Shown: positions 56,663 to 64,000 of the stretch, in pieces | Layout: every line of letters starts with the position of its first letter | How positions within the stretch are numbered: the stretch's first letter is position 1 | NCBI RefSeq assembly: GCF_016907015.1 | Contig: NZ_JAFBBE010000015.1 | Coordinates: 31,354 to 95,353, forward strand | From: Oceanisphaera litoralis | Lineage (GTDB): Bacteria; Pseudomonadota; Gammaproteobacteria; Enterobacterales; Aeromonadaceae | DNA: 64,000 bases | Reading direction: 5' to 3' | The notes under the pieces: model-generated | What the model was told of the DNA's origin: nothing | The model's database searches: none | What the model saw: only the letters and a program-made list of their open reading frames with translations | Program-made: the position numbers and the translations under genes

Positions 56663-58338
56663 GCTTTTTTCTCCATCATCTGGTCGTTGGCAACGCCGGG
56701 CGGCACCAGGGGCCAGACGTTTTCTTCCTCTGAAATTCGAACATGCAACAGGTAGGCGGTATCGGCCGCCAGCATGCGCTGGATGGCGGGCTCCACTTCC
56801 TCTTTGCGGGTGATGGTTTCGCCGGGAATATTGAAGGCGGCGGCCATGGCCACAAAGTCGGGATTATCGGTGAGAAGGGTTTCGCTGTAGCGACCGTCGA
56901 AGAACAGCTCCTGCCACTGACGCACCATGCCCAGTCGCTGGTTATCGAGCAGTACCATCTTGACCGGCAGCTGGGCGCGCTTGAGGGTGCCCAGCTCTTG
57001 CACGTTCATCATGAAGGAGCCGTCGCCGGAGACCAGCACCGACTCGTGTTCGGGCCGGGCCAGCTTGGCGCCAATGGCCGCCGGCAGGCCGAAGCCCATG
57101 GTGCCCAGGCCGGCGCTGCTCAGGTGGTTGCGCGGGCTGGTAAATCGCATGTGCTGCGCCACCCACATCTGATGCTGACCCACATCACAGCTCACCATGG
57201 CGGTATCCGGCAGCGCATCGCTCAACTGCTTGAGCATCAGGGGTGCGTAGATGGCTTCACCCGGATGATCGTAACGCCAGCCATGTTCGGCCTTGAGCGC
57301 CTGGCACTGCTGCCGCCAGTCGTCGATATCCAGTTGTTCGTGACCCAACTTGTCATTCACCAACCTGTCATTCATCAACAAGGGCAATACCGTTGTCAGC
57401 TCCGCATCGATCCCCACCTGGGCATGACGCACCTTGCCGAATTCGGCGGCGTCCTTGTCCAGGTGAATCACCTTGGCATTCACCGCGAAGGCGTCCAGCT
57501 TGCCGGTGACCCGGTCGTCGAAACGAGCGCCAACCACAATTAGCAGATCACTCTGCTGAACGGCCAGATTAGCGGCTTTTGTTCCGTGCATGCCGAGCAT
57601 GCCCAAAAACAGCTTATCATCCGGATCCAGGGTACCGATTCCCTTGAGCGTCGTCACCGCCGGAATACCGGTTTGCCGGGCAAAAGCACGTAATTCCGTC
57701 TCGGCATTGGCCATGCCGACACCCCCGCCGACGTACAGTACCGGCTTTTTCGCCGTCGCCAGCATCGACTGAGCCTGGGCCAGCGCTTCCGGGTCGAGCA
57801 CCTTGGGTTCGGTGCCGAATGTCGGGGTAGACCTGGGCTCAACCGGCGCAACCTGAATATTTTTGGGCACATCGATCAACACGGGGCCGGGGCGGCCGGA
57901 GCGGGCCACTTCGAAGGCTTCGGCGATAACAGCGCCAAGATCCTCGACATTTTCCACCAGATAAGAGTGCTTGGTACAGGACAGCGACATGCCCAGCACG
58001 TCCACTTCCTGAAAGGCATCGGTGCCGATGGCCGCTATCGGTACCTGGCCGGTGATGGCCACCAGCGGGATGGAGTCGAGCATGGCATCGGCCAGACCGG
58101 TGATCAGGTTGGTCGCCCCGGGGCCGGAAGTGGCCATGCAGACTCCCACCTGACCACTGGCTCTGGCATAGCCCACGGCAGCCAAGGCGGCTGCCTGTTC
58201 ATGGCGACACAGCAGGTGATCCACGCCACCGTCGTAGAGCGCGTCGTAGAGCGGCATGATGGCGCCGCCGGGGTAACCGAAAATCTGGGTGACTCCCTGT
58301 TGTTTCAAGGTCTGAACGATGTACTGTGCGCCATTCAT
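56659..58338 (-). CDS. ilvG: Acetolactate synthase II large subunit
   Basis: The TPP- and FAD-dependent catalytic subunit that makes acetolactate or acetohydroxybutyrate. About 559 residues from [11 protein letters not shown]; an ATG five codons earlier (58353) is the alternative. Catalytic Glu is in [22 protein letters not shown]-region [11 protein letters not shown] and [13 protein letters not shown], and TPP motif [15 protein letters not shown]. The frame is intact, unlike E. coli K-12, where ilvG is frameshifted, so this isozyme should work. Confidence 0.97.
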   Translation of the reverse strand: MNGAQYIVQTLKQQGVTQIFGYPGGAIMPLYDALYDGGVDHLLCRHEQAAALAAVGYARASGQVGVCMATSGPGATNLITGLADAMLDSIPLVAITGQVPIAAIGTDAFQEVDVLGMSLSCTKHSYLVENVEDLGAVIAEAFEVARSGRPGPVLIDVPKNIQVAPVEPRSTPTFGTEPKVLDPEALAQAQSMLATAKKPVLYVGGGVGMANAETELRAFARQTGIPAVTTLKGIGTLDPDDKLFLGMLGMHGTKAANLAVQQSDLLIVVGARFDDRVTGKLDAFAVNAKVIHLDKDAAEFGKVRHAQVGIDAELTTVLPLLMNDRLVNDKLGHEQLDIDDWRQQCQALKAEHGWRYDHPGEAIYAPLMLKQLSDALPDTAMVSCDVGQHQMWVAQHMRFTSPRNHLSSAGLGTMGFGLPAAIGAKLARPEHESVLVSGDGSFMMNVQELGTLKRAQLPVKMVLLDNQRLGMVRQWQELFFDGRYSETLLTDNPDFVAMAAAFNIPGETITRKEEVEPAIQRMLAADTAYLLHVRISEEENVWPLVPPGVANDQMMEKKA

Positions 58339-58375
58339 TTTATTGCTGTCCATGTGTTACTGCCAAAGCCGGTTT

Positions 58376-58411
58376 AAAAAAAAACCCCCGAGTGGGTGAC
58401 TCGGGGGTTTT
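58376..58411 (-). terminator. ilv attenuator terminator
   Basis: Minus strand CCCCCGAGT, 5-base loop, ACTCGGGGG and nine T, 27 bp past the leader-peptide stop and 40-60 bp before ilvG. It fits the terminator of a transcription attenuator responding to leader translation. Confidence 0.93.
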
Positions 58412-58433
58412 GCGTCGTTGTCTGCCGGTTATT

Positions 58434-58526
58434 TTACGTTTCGTCAGACCACAGTGCCCCGAGAGGTGATTTTATAATCACCACTAGGACCACGATAATG
58501 CTGACGAAACGTACAAAGAAATTCAT
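58434..58526 (-). CDS. ilvL: ilv operon leader peptide
   Basis: A 30-residue peptide MNFFVRFVSIIVVLVVIIK..., too short for normal gene calling. Of residues 8-18, most are Ile, Val or Leu, the three end-product amino acids, and it is followed by a terminator hairpin before ilvG. This is the IlvL arrangement: starvation for any charged branched-chain tRNA stalls the ribosome and prevents termination. E. coli IlvL (32 residues) is similar in plan and only loosely in sequence. The promoter lies in 58527-58720, not precisely located. Confidence 0.94.
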   Translation of the reverse strand: MNFFVRFVSIIVVLVVIIKSPLGALWSDET

Positions 58527-58720
58527 GTCACCGACCGTTGAATAGGATGAAGAGCCAGAACCTTCGACTCAAGCAGACCTATAGAACTAGCATGGTGAGC
58601 TAAGCTAGACAAGACTTTCTTGTGCACAATATTAAAAAAGCGGCCAAAGGAGGTAACTAAAAGGTAGTTAATAAAGCTAGAGAAAGTTAATTTTTAAAAA
58701 TAAAATATCAGGGAGACCGG

Positions 58721-60232
58721 ATGTCACTCGCCGTTGTTTTTGCCCGCGCCAGTCTGGGTGTTTCCGCGCCACTGGTCACCGTTGAAGCCCATCTTGCCAA
58801 TGGTCTGCCCGCCTTCAATATCGTTGGCCTGCCGGAAACCACGGTCAAGGAAGCCCGGGATCGGGTACGCAGTGCCCTGCTGAATTCCGGTTTTGAATTT
58901 CCCGCCCGGCGTATCACCGTCAACCTGGCTCCCGCCGACCTGCCTAAAGACGGGGGCCGTTTCGATTTGCCCATCGCCATGGCCATTCTGGCCGCCTCCG
59001 GTCAAATCCCCGCCACCAGCCTGGAGCAGCTGGAGTTTCTGGGCGAGCTGGCACTGACCGGGGCGCTGCGATCGATCAAGGGTGCCCTGCCGGCGGTACT
59101 GGCCGCCCGCGACAGCGAGCGGATACTGATACTGCCTGCCGGCAATGGGATAGAAGCCGGTGTGATCCACCCCTGCCCGGCCCGACTGGCTCCCCACCTG
59201 CTGGCCATTACCGCCTGGTTGCAACAAGAAGGAGAACTGGCGGTTCCAGAACCTGTCATTTCGGAAGAACGCGACTATATCACCGATCTTTGCGATGTTA
59301 TCGGTCAGGAAGGGGGAAAGCGGGCACTCGAAATTGCCGCCGCCGGCGAGCACAATCTGCTGCTGCTCGGCCCTCCCGGGACCGGCAAGAGCATGCTGGC
59401 CAGCCGTTTGCCGGGGCTGCTGCCGCCGATGAGTGAAGAGGAAGCGCTCGAGACTGCCGCCATCAGGTCCATCAGTGGCCTGAGCCTGGATCCCGAAAAC
59501 TGGCGACTGCGGGCCTTTCGTCAACCTCATCATTCGGCGTCTGCCGTGGCGCTGGTAGGCGGTGGCAGCTATCCCAGACCCGGAGAAATTTCTCTGGCCC
59601 ATAACGGGGTGTTGTTTCTCGATGAAATGACCGAGTTTGAACGACGGGTACTGGATGCATTGAGAGAGCCACTTGAAACCAGTAGTATTTCCATCGCCCG
59701 GGCGGCGCACCGGGTCACCTTTCCCGCCCGGTTTCAATTGATCGGCGCCATGAATCCCAGTCCTTGCGGCCATTATGCAGATGGCTACCGTCGCAGCTCT
59801 TCCGAGCAGATACTGCGTTACCTGAGCAAAATATCCGGCCCTTTTCTCGATCGCTTCGATCTGTCGGTAGAAATACCGCTATTACCCCCGGGGGAGCTGA
59901 GCCGTACCCGGCCCAAAGCCGAAGGATCGGCCCAGATCCGCAAGCGGGTACTGGCAGCCAGAGAGCGACAATTGAAGCGCGCCGGCAAGACCAATGCCCG
60001 GCTCAGTGCCGCCGAGCTGGATAAGTTCTGCCCGCTGGAGCAGGAAGACGCCGTGTTTCTGGAGCAGGCCCTACACCGGATGAAGCTCTCCATCCGCGCC
60101 TGGCATAAATTGATCCGGGTCGCCAGAACCATCGCCGATCTGAACGATGAACACGCAATAGGCCGCCATCATTTAATCGAAGCGCTGGGCTACAGAGCCA
60201 TGGATCGGCTGCTACAACACTTGCAGAGCTGA
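58721..60232 (+). CDS. comM: ComM / YifB Mg-chelatase-like AAA+ ATPase
   Basis: A hexameric AAA+ helicase for branch migration in natural transformation (ComM; YifB in E. coli). The 503-residue protein has an N-terminal Lon-like domain (VEAHLANGLPAFNIVGLPE), Walker A GPPGTGKSMLASRLPG, Walker B LFLDEMTEF, a sensor region, and the C-terminal Mg_chelatase_C domain with KLIRVARTIADL. Divergent from ilvL. AGGGAGA precedes the ATG. Its presence is compatible with competence, but it also occurs in non-competent species. Confidence 0.96.
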   Translation: MSLAVVFARASLGVSAPLVTVEAHLANGLPAFNIVGLPETTVKEARDRVRSALLNSGFEFPARRITVNLAPADLPKDGGRFDLPIAMAILAASGQIPATSLEQLEFLGELALTGALRSIKGALPAVLAARDSERILILPAGNGIEAGVIHPCPARLAPHLLAITAWLQQEGELAVPEPVISEERDYITDLCDVIGQEGGKRALEIAAAGEHNLLLLGPPGTGKSMLASRLPGLLPPMSEEEALETAAIRSISGLSLDPENWRLRAFRQPHHSASAVALVGGGSYPRPGEISLAHNGVLFLDEMTEFERRVLDALREPLETSSISIARAAHRVTFPARFQLIGAMNPSPCGHYADGYRRSSSEQILRYLSKISGPFLDRFDLSVEIPLLPPGELSRTRPKAEGSAQIRKRVLAARERQLKRAGKTNARLSAAELDKFCPLEQEDAVFLEQALHRMKLSIRAWHKLIRVARTIADLNDEHAIGRHHLIEALGYRAMDRLLQHLQS

Positions 60233-60286
60233 GTCGGCAATAGCTGCTATACCTAAGCAGACAGCCCTGTAGCAGAGGAGTAACGG

Positions 60287-60595
60287 ATGAAGAGTGCGAA
60301 AGAGTTTGCCATTTGGCTGCATGAACGCTTCAGGGAGATGAGGAATGGGGTTTACCTGACCAAGTCAGATATAGCGGCGCTCTCCGGGAGGCAGCGTTTT
60401 ACCCATGAATTCATTACCGACATTCATTACGAGCTGACATTGAAGGGCATGGGCTTTGTCACCGATACTCACAGGGAAAAGTTTTATCTGTTCCATCTGC
60501 CTACCGAGTACTGGCAGGCCAAGGGAGAGGGCTATCGGGAAGACACTGGGTCCAATGTTCGCACCATAGTCCAGAGCAAACACAAAGGGTCGTGA
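60287..60595 (+). CDS. Unknown small protein
   Basis: A 102-residue soluble, basic protein (MKSAKEFAIWLHERFREM...) with a good ribosome-binding site (GAGGAG). The middle (LTKSDIAALSGRQRFTHEFITDIHYEL) could form a helix-turn-helix or winged-helix type fold, with the remaining part beta-rich. No family is recognised. It lies 54 bp after comM and could be cotranscribed with it. Confidence 0.7.
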   Translation: MKSAKEFAIWLHERFREMRNGVYLTKSDIAALSGRQRFTHEFITDIHYELTLKGMGFVTDTHREKFYLFHLPTEYWQAKGEGYREDTGSNVRTIVQSKHKGS

Positions 60596-60604
60596 TACCC
60601 GGAG

Positions 60605-60630
60605 CCATGATGCGGCGGGCCGCATCATGG
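60605..60630. terminator. Perfect inverted repeat between convergent small ORF and dsbA
   Basis: CCATGATGCGGC, 2 bases, GCCGCATCATGG: a 12-bp perfect stem just after the stop at 60595 and 9 bp before the dsbA stop. It lacks a T-run on both sides, so it is a probable terminator or 3' stabilising hairpin. Confidence 0.5.
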
Positions 60631-60638
60631 CAGATCGA

Positions 60639-61241
60639 TTATCCAGCCGACAGCAAATATTCCACTACCCGGTAAAACCGCTCTTCCGAGCCGATTTCGC
60701 TCATGTTCAGCTCGTACTTGTCCCTGACCACTACGGTGGGCGTACCGCGCACATTGAAGCGCTCTGTGTTCTTGTCGTACTGGGCGACCATACCATTGAG
60801 CGCAAAGCTGTTGATCACACCATCGAAGGCCTTTGCTTCAACACCATTGGCGACGAAAATGGTCTTGATATCATCCAGGTCGTTGGGCATTTTTCTCTGC
60901 CGATGGATACGGTCGAAAATAGCCGGCGTCAGCTTGTCTTCTACCTTCAGCAGTACCGCAGCCCCATAGGCACGCTGCAAAATCGGGCCCAGTTCCCGGC
61001 CGAGAAAAGGCACTGGGACCTTCTTCAACTGTACTTCGGGTATCCGCTCCTGCAGCTTTTCCATCAAGGGTTCAAAGCTGTAGCAATGCGAACAGACATA
61101 AGAGAAAAACTCGGTCACCTCCGGTTTGCTGCTCGCGGTGTCATTTACCACCTTGTATTCAACACCCTCCTTGAATTCGGGAGCGGCATTAACCAGTGGA
61201 GCCAACAGCAGGGTAAATAAAACAACAATATATTTTTTCAT
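60639..61241 (-). CDS. dsbA: Periplasmic thiol:disulfide oxidoreductase DsbA
   Basis: DsbA introduces disulfides into exported proteins. The 200-residue precursor has a signal peptide (MKKYIVVLFTLLLAPLVNA) and a thioredoxin fold with active site CSHC in FFSYVCSHCYSFEP, and the cis-Pro loop RGTPTVVV. Most DsbA have CPHC; the Pro-to-Ser change may lower or alter the redox potential. Start at 61241; it follows srkA by 40 bp, as in E. coli (srkA-dsbA). Confidence 0.95.
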   Translation of the reverse strand: MKKYIVVLFTLLLAPLVNAAPEFKEGVEYKVVNDTASSKPEVTEFFSYVCSHCYSFEPLMEKLQERIPEVQLKKVPVPFLGRELGPILQRAYGAAVLLKVEDKLTPAIFDRIHRQRKMPNDLDDIKTIFVANGVEAKAFDGVINSFALNGMVAQYDKNTERFNVRGTPTVVVRDKYELNMSEIGSEERFYRVVEYLLSAG

Positions 61242-61281
61242 ACAGGATCCCATTCGGTAAAGGCTGACTCACGTTAAGTAA

Positions 61282-62250
61282 TCAGCTCCAAGAGGTCAAG
61301 GATAATGGTATCTCATCCAGACTCTGCAATTGATCGGACAATACCCGAATTTGCTGTTGCCAGTAGTCTTCGGTGTTAAACCAGGGAAAATTGGCCGGAA
61401 AGGCAGGATCAGACCAACGCGCCGCCAGCCAGGCCATGTAGTTGACCATGCGCATGGCTCTGAGTGGTTCAATCAGGGACAGCTCTGCCGCATCAAATTC
61501 CCGCACCGTCTCGTAGCCGGCCAGCAGGGTATCCAGCTGCATCAGCTGTTCCTGACGACTGCCGCTGAGCATCATCCACAGATCCTGTACCGCCGGCCCG
61601 GTGCGACAATCATCGAAGTCGAGCAGCCAGAGTCCGTCACGCCACAGTATATTGCTGACATGGCAGTCACAATGCAGGGTCAGCTGTTGTGTGGGCCTGT
61701 ATAGCGCGCTCGCTTTCTCCACCACCTCGGTCAGCCGGGCAAAAAACTCGCCCCGCAGTCGACTCGGTATCAGCGCCTCCTGGTCGATCACCCCTTGCGC
61801 CCGCAGCAGATAGTCGTCGGTACTCAGCTGTGGTCGATGGTGCAGCACAAACTGCTCGCCGACCCTGTGTAGCCGCCCCAGTTGTTCTCCCAGTGCCTCC
61901 AGCTGATCGAGGTTATCGGCCTCGAACTGACGGCCGGAGACCGAAGGCCAGACCGCAAACAGCATGTTGCCGTATTCGAAGACGCTGTTGTTGTCGCGTA
62001 TCAGGGGAACCGCCACCCGGACCCCGGCATCGTCCAGCGCGAACAGGAAATCGTGCTCCTCCTGGATTTGCTGCCGGCTCCAGCGCTGCGGGCGATAAAA
62101 CTTGGCCACCAGGGTGCCATCGGTATCACTCTTGAATCGGTAGACCCGGTTTTCATAGCTGTTCAACGCCATGAGTCCCGAATCGACATAAATGCCGACA
62201 CTGACCAGCGCATCGGCAATCACATCGGGGGTAAGCTGGTAATAGTTCAT
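61282..62250 (-). CDS. srkA: Stress response kinase A (YihE)
   Basis: An aminoglycoside-phosphotransferase-fold protein kinase that counters envelope-stress death in E. coli. The 322-residue protein contains LNSYENRVYRFKSDTDG, VAKFYRP with the ATP-binding Lys, the catalytic loop LHCDCHVSNILW, and the metal-binding LDFDDCRTGP. Start at 62250 (MNYYQLTPD) matches family length (328 in E. coli). Co-transcription with dsbA is the known arrangement. Confidence 0.93.
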   Translation of the reverse strand: MNYYQLTPDVIADALVSVGIYVDSGLMALNSYENRVYRFKSDTDGTLVAKFYRPQRWSRQQIQEEHDFLFALDDAGVRVAVPLIRDNNSVFEYGNMLFAVWPSVSGRQFEADNLDQLEALGEQLGRLHRVGEQFVLHHRPQLSTDDYLLRAQGVIDQEALIPSRLRGEFFARLTEVVEKASALYRPTQQLTLHCDCHVSNILWRDGLWLLDFDDCRTGPAVQDLWMMLSGSRQEQLMQLDTLLAGYETVREFDAAELSLIEPLRAMRMVNYMAWLAARWSDPAFPANFPWFNTEDYWQQQIRVLSDQLQSLDEIPLSLTSWS

Positions 62251-62258
62251 GCCACTCC

Positions 62259-62288
62259 AAAAAAAGACCGCAGCGACTGGCTGCGGTC
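62259..62288 (-). terminator. Rho-independent terminator of ccoG
   Basis: Minus strand GACCGCAGCC, loop, GGCTGCGGTC-type stem (62266-62288) and seven T, 9 bp after the ccoG stop. It separates ccoG from srkA. Confidence 0.93.
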
Positions 62289-62296
62289 CGAGCATA

Positions 62297-63718
62297 TCAG
62301 TTAATCGAACTGAAGAACTTGGTATCGCTGCGTAAGTTGGCCTTGCTGTCGTTCTCGTCGAGCCCGGCATGGGTCATCACGAAGGTGATGTCCTGGACCG
62401 GCTTTGACAGCAGATAAGGGTCTACCGCCAGACTGATCGGCAAACTCAACACCTCTCCACCGCGAACCACGACTTCTTCGGGGCCTATCCACTCAACATC
62501 ATCCATCCCCTCGACACGGAGCCGATAGGTTTCGGTCTCCAGCGTCTTGTTCATGATTTTCAGGGTGTAGGTATTCTCTACCAGCCCCTCGACCGTTTCA
62601 CGATAGAGCTGATTCCGATCCCGGATGATCTCGATACCCATCGGCATGATATTGGATGCCACATAAACAAAGGCGACCAGCATCAACACCATGACAACGC
62701 CGTAACCAATCAGCTTGGGCCGCGCCACCTTGCTTTCTCCGTGTTGCAACTTGTGCTCTGTGGTATAGCTGATCAGCCCTCTTTCGTAGCCCATTCTATC
62801 CATGGTCTGATCACAGGCATCCACACAGGCACCGCAGTTGATACACTCGTATTGCAGACCGTCACGAATATCGATACCGGCAGGGCAGACCTGTACACAG
62901 AGGTTACAATCGATACAGTCACCCAGCCCCAGCTTTTCGGGATCCGCCTTGCGCGGACGCGGGCCACGGCTCTCGCCTCGCTCGACGTCATAACTGACCG
63001 TATAGGTGTCTTTATCAAACATGGCCGACTGAAAGCGGGAATAGGGACAGATGTGGGTACACATTATGGTACGCATCCAGCCGGCATTACCGTAAGTACA
63101 GAACGCAAAGAACAGTACCCAGAAGCCGATCCAGAAGCTGGTCGAAAAGGTCAGTAGAGCGACCGCCAGTTCTCTTGCCGGAACGAAATAGGCGATGAAG
63201 GTAAAACCGGTAAGGAGTGATACCGCCAGCCAGGCAAGATGCTTGGCACTCTTGCGCCATATCTTGTTGAAGTTCCAGGGTGACTTGTCCAGCTGGCGCC
63301 GTTTGTTGGCGCTGCCTTCCAGCTTCTCCTCGAACCAGATAAACACAAAGGTCCATACCGTCTGTGGGCACAGGTAGCCACACCATACCCGTCCGAGGAA
63401 GGTAGTGATAAAGAACAGGGCGAAGGCCGCTACCATCAGCAGCAGAGCCAGCAGGGTCAGATCCTGTGGCCAGATGGTGGTCGAAAATATCTGAAAGCGC
63501 TGCTGCTCCACATCAAACAATATGGCCTGATGCCCATTCCAGCTCAGCCAGGGTCCAACCGCAAACAACAGCATGAAAAACCATCCCATTGCCTTGCGCA
63601 ACTGCTGCCATTTTCCCTTTTGCGCTCGTACATAGATGTGGCCTTCGTCTGTCGGCCTGTGGGAACGCACCGCTTCGGTGACATCCTTTATCTCTATCTG
63701 CTTATGTTTATCGTTCAT
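62297..63718 (-). CDS. ccoG: Cytochrome c oxidase accessory protein CcoG (RdxA/FixG)
   Basis: CcoG assists copper delivery to cbb3-type cytochrome oxidase; it is a membrane cupric reductase. The 473-residue protein has several transmembrane helices, FLGRVWCGYLCPQTVWT, MCTHICPYSRFQ, two ferredoxin-like 4Fe-4S sites (CIDCNLCVQVCP and CINCGACVDAC), and a C-terminal Ig-like domain. Start MNDKHKQIEIKD at 63718; earlier in-frame ATG at 63811 is unlikely. The oxidase genes are not in this window. Confidence 0.95.
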   Translation of the reverse strand: MNDKHKQIEIKDVTEAVRSHRPTDEGHIYVRAQKGKWQQLRKAMGWFFMLLFAVGPWLSWNGHQAILFDVEQQRFQIFSTTIWPQDLTLLALLLMVAAFALFFITTFLGRVWCGYLCPQTVWTFVFIWFEEKLEGSANKRRQLDKSPWNFNKIWRKSAKHLAWLAVSLLTGFTFIAYFVPARELAVALLTFSTSFWIGFWVLFFAFCTYGNAGWMRTIMCTHICPYSRFQSAMFDKDTYTVSYDVERGESRGPRPRKADPEKLGLGDCIDCNLCVQVCPAGIDIRDGLQYECINCGACVDACDQTMDRMGYERGLISYTTEHKLQHGESKVARPKLIGYGVVMVLMLVAFVYVASNIMPMGIEIIRDRNQLYRETVEGLVENTYTLKIMNKTLETETYRLRVEGMDDVEWIGPEEVVVRGGEVLSLPISLAVDPYLLSKPVQDITFVMTHAGLDENDSKANLRSDTKFFSSIN

Positions 63719-63836
63719 TATGCTCACATAGTTGTTCTGACTGACTGCGACCGAATGCTCCACTCGACAAGTTATTGTTAACTTGCAGATAAGATACGAG
63801 TTATGCGGCATTTTGCAGCAAAATACGCGATAAAAA

Positions 63837-63852
63837 GGTGATGGCGATCACT
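63837..63852. promoter_or_regulatory. CRP-like palindrome in the ccoG upstream region
   Basis: GGTGATGGCGATCACT matches TGTGA-N6-TCACA at 8 of 10 positions and is flanked by A and T runs. It lies about 120 bp before the ccoG start and 115 bp before the next plus-strand start. It could act on either gene. I see no FNR box. Confidence 0.45.
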
Positions 63853-63965
63853 TTTTTCCGAGCCAAAATCGGTTCATGCTATCCAGGACATCATCATAGA
63901 GCATTATACCAATCTAAGTAAAAATGTGATCTAATTACTCTCATCCTATCTTGATGATTGATTCT

Positions 63966-64000
63966 ATGGATAACCTTCAACAAACCGACTTCAGTGCACT
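63966..64000 (+). CDS. Start of an unidentified gene running off the window
   Basis: An ATG at 63966 opens the frame MDNLQQTDFSA up to the window end. It is preceded by about 60 bp of AT-rich sequence but no clear Shine-Dalgarno. Too short to identify. Confidence 0.3.
   Translation, partial: MDNLQQTDFSA

Noticed and set aside
63900..63965. FNR box before ccoG or the next gene (TTGATGATTGATTC)
   Set aside because: Only one half-site matches TTGAT-N4-ATCAA; the second half is missing.

Overview
This is a gammaproteobacterial chromosome segment, moderately GC-rich and densely packed. The gene order uvrD-yigB-xerC-yigA-dapF-lysA-lptM / cyaY - cyaA / hemC-hemD-hemX-hemY and an ilvL-ilvGMEDA operon match enteric-type gammaproteobacteria. 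The RyhB-type sRNA, class I adenylate cyclase, IlvG/IlvM-type acetolactate synthase, seven-gene Na+/H+ antiporter and small cytochromes c point to a marine or estuarine member of the Aeromonadaceae (Oceanimonas, Oceanisphaera or Zobellella-like). The genus is inference from memory, not a database result.

Layout. 1-5.8 kb: end of add, a minus-strand array methyltransferase-yihI-DUF2489-hemN, cytochrome c4, then engB-rsuA. 6-13 kb: an HDOD response regulator and a complete mnhABCDEFG antiporter operon. 13-18 kb: thiD under a TPP riboswitch, polA, elbB. 18-27.5 kb: a RyhB-like small RNA with Fur box, an unknown periplasmic protein, yhhQ under a probable preQ1-I riboswitch, eamA, a small ORF coupled to selO, a cytochrome c, recQ, rarD, an AraC regulator, and a LysE/RhtB-family gene broken by a 124-bp miniature transposable element. 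27.5-29.4 kb: a three-gene locus (Tat-exported ferritin-like protein, cytochrome c, ECF sigma factor) with an ECF-like promoter and a (GGGAAGC)9 tract upstream. 29.5-43.6 kb: the conserved uvrD-to-lptM block, cyaY, cyaA (TTG start, CRP site) and the hem operon. 44-50.2 kb: a complete urease cluster ureDABCEFG plus ureJ, behind an AT-richer gap and a gene fragment. 50.3-51.6 kb: a protein with three tandem RidA domains. 51.8-58.5 kb: ilvGMEDA with leader peptide and attenuator. 58.7-64 kb: comM, a small unknown gene, dsbA, srkA, ccoG and the first codons of another gene.

Themes. Several RNA-level controls are legible: TPP and preQ1-I riboswitches, the ilv attenuator and RyhB. Simple heptamer or low-complexity tracts lie just past the stop codons of hemN, polA, uvrD and xerC. 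The least conventional items are the single-chain RidA trimer with altered active-site positions, the MITE whose removal exactly restores the transporter frame, and the ECF-sigma/ferritin-like/cytochrome locus.
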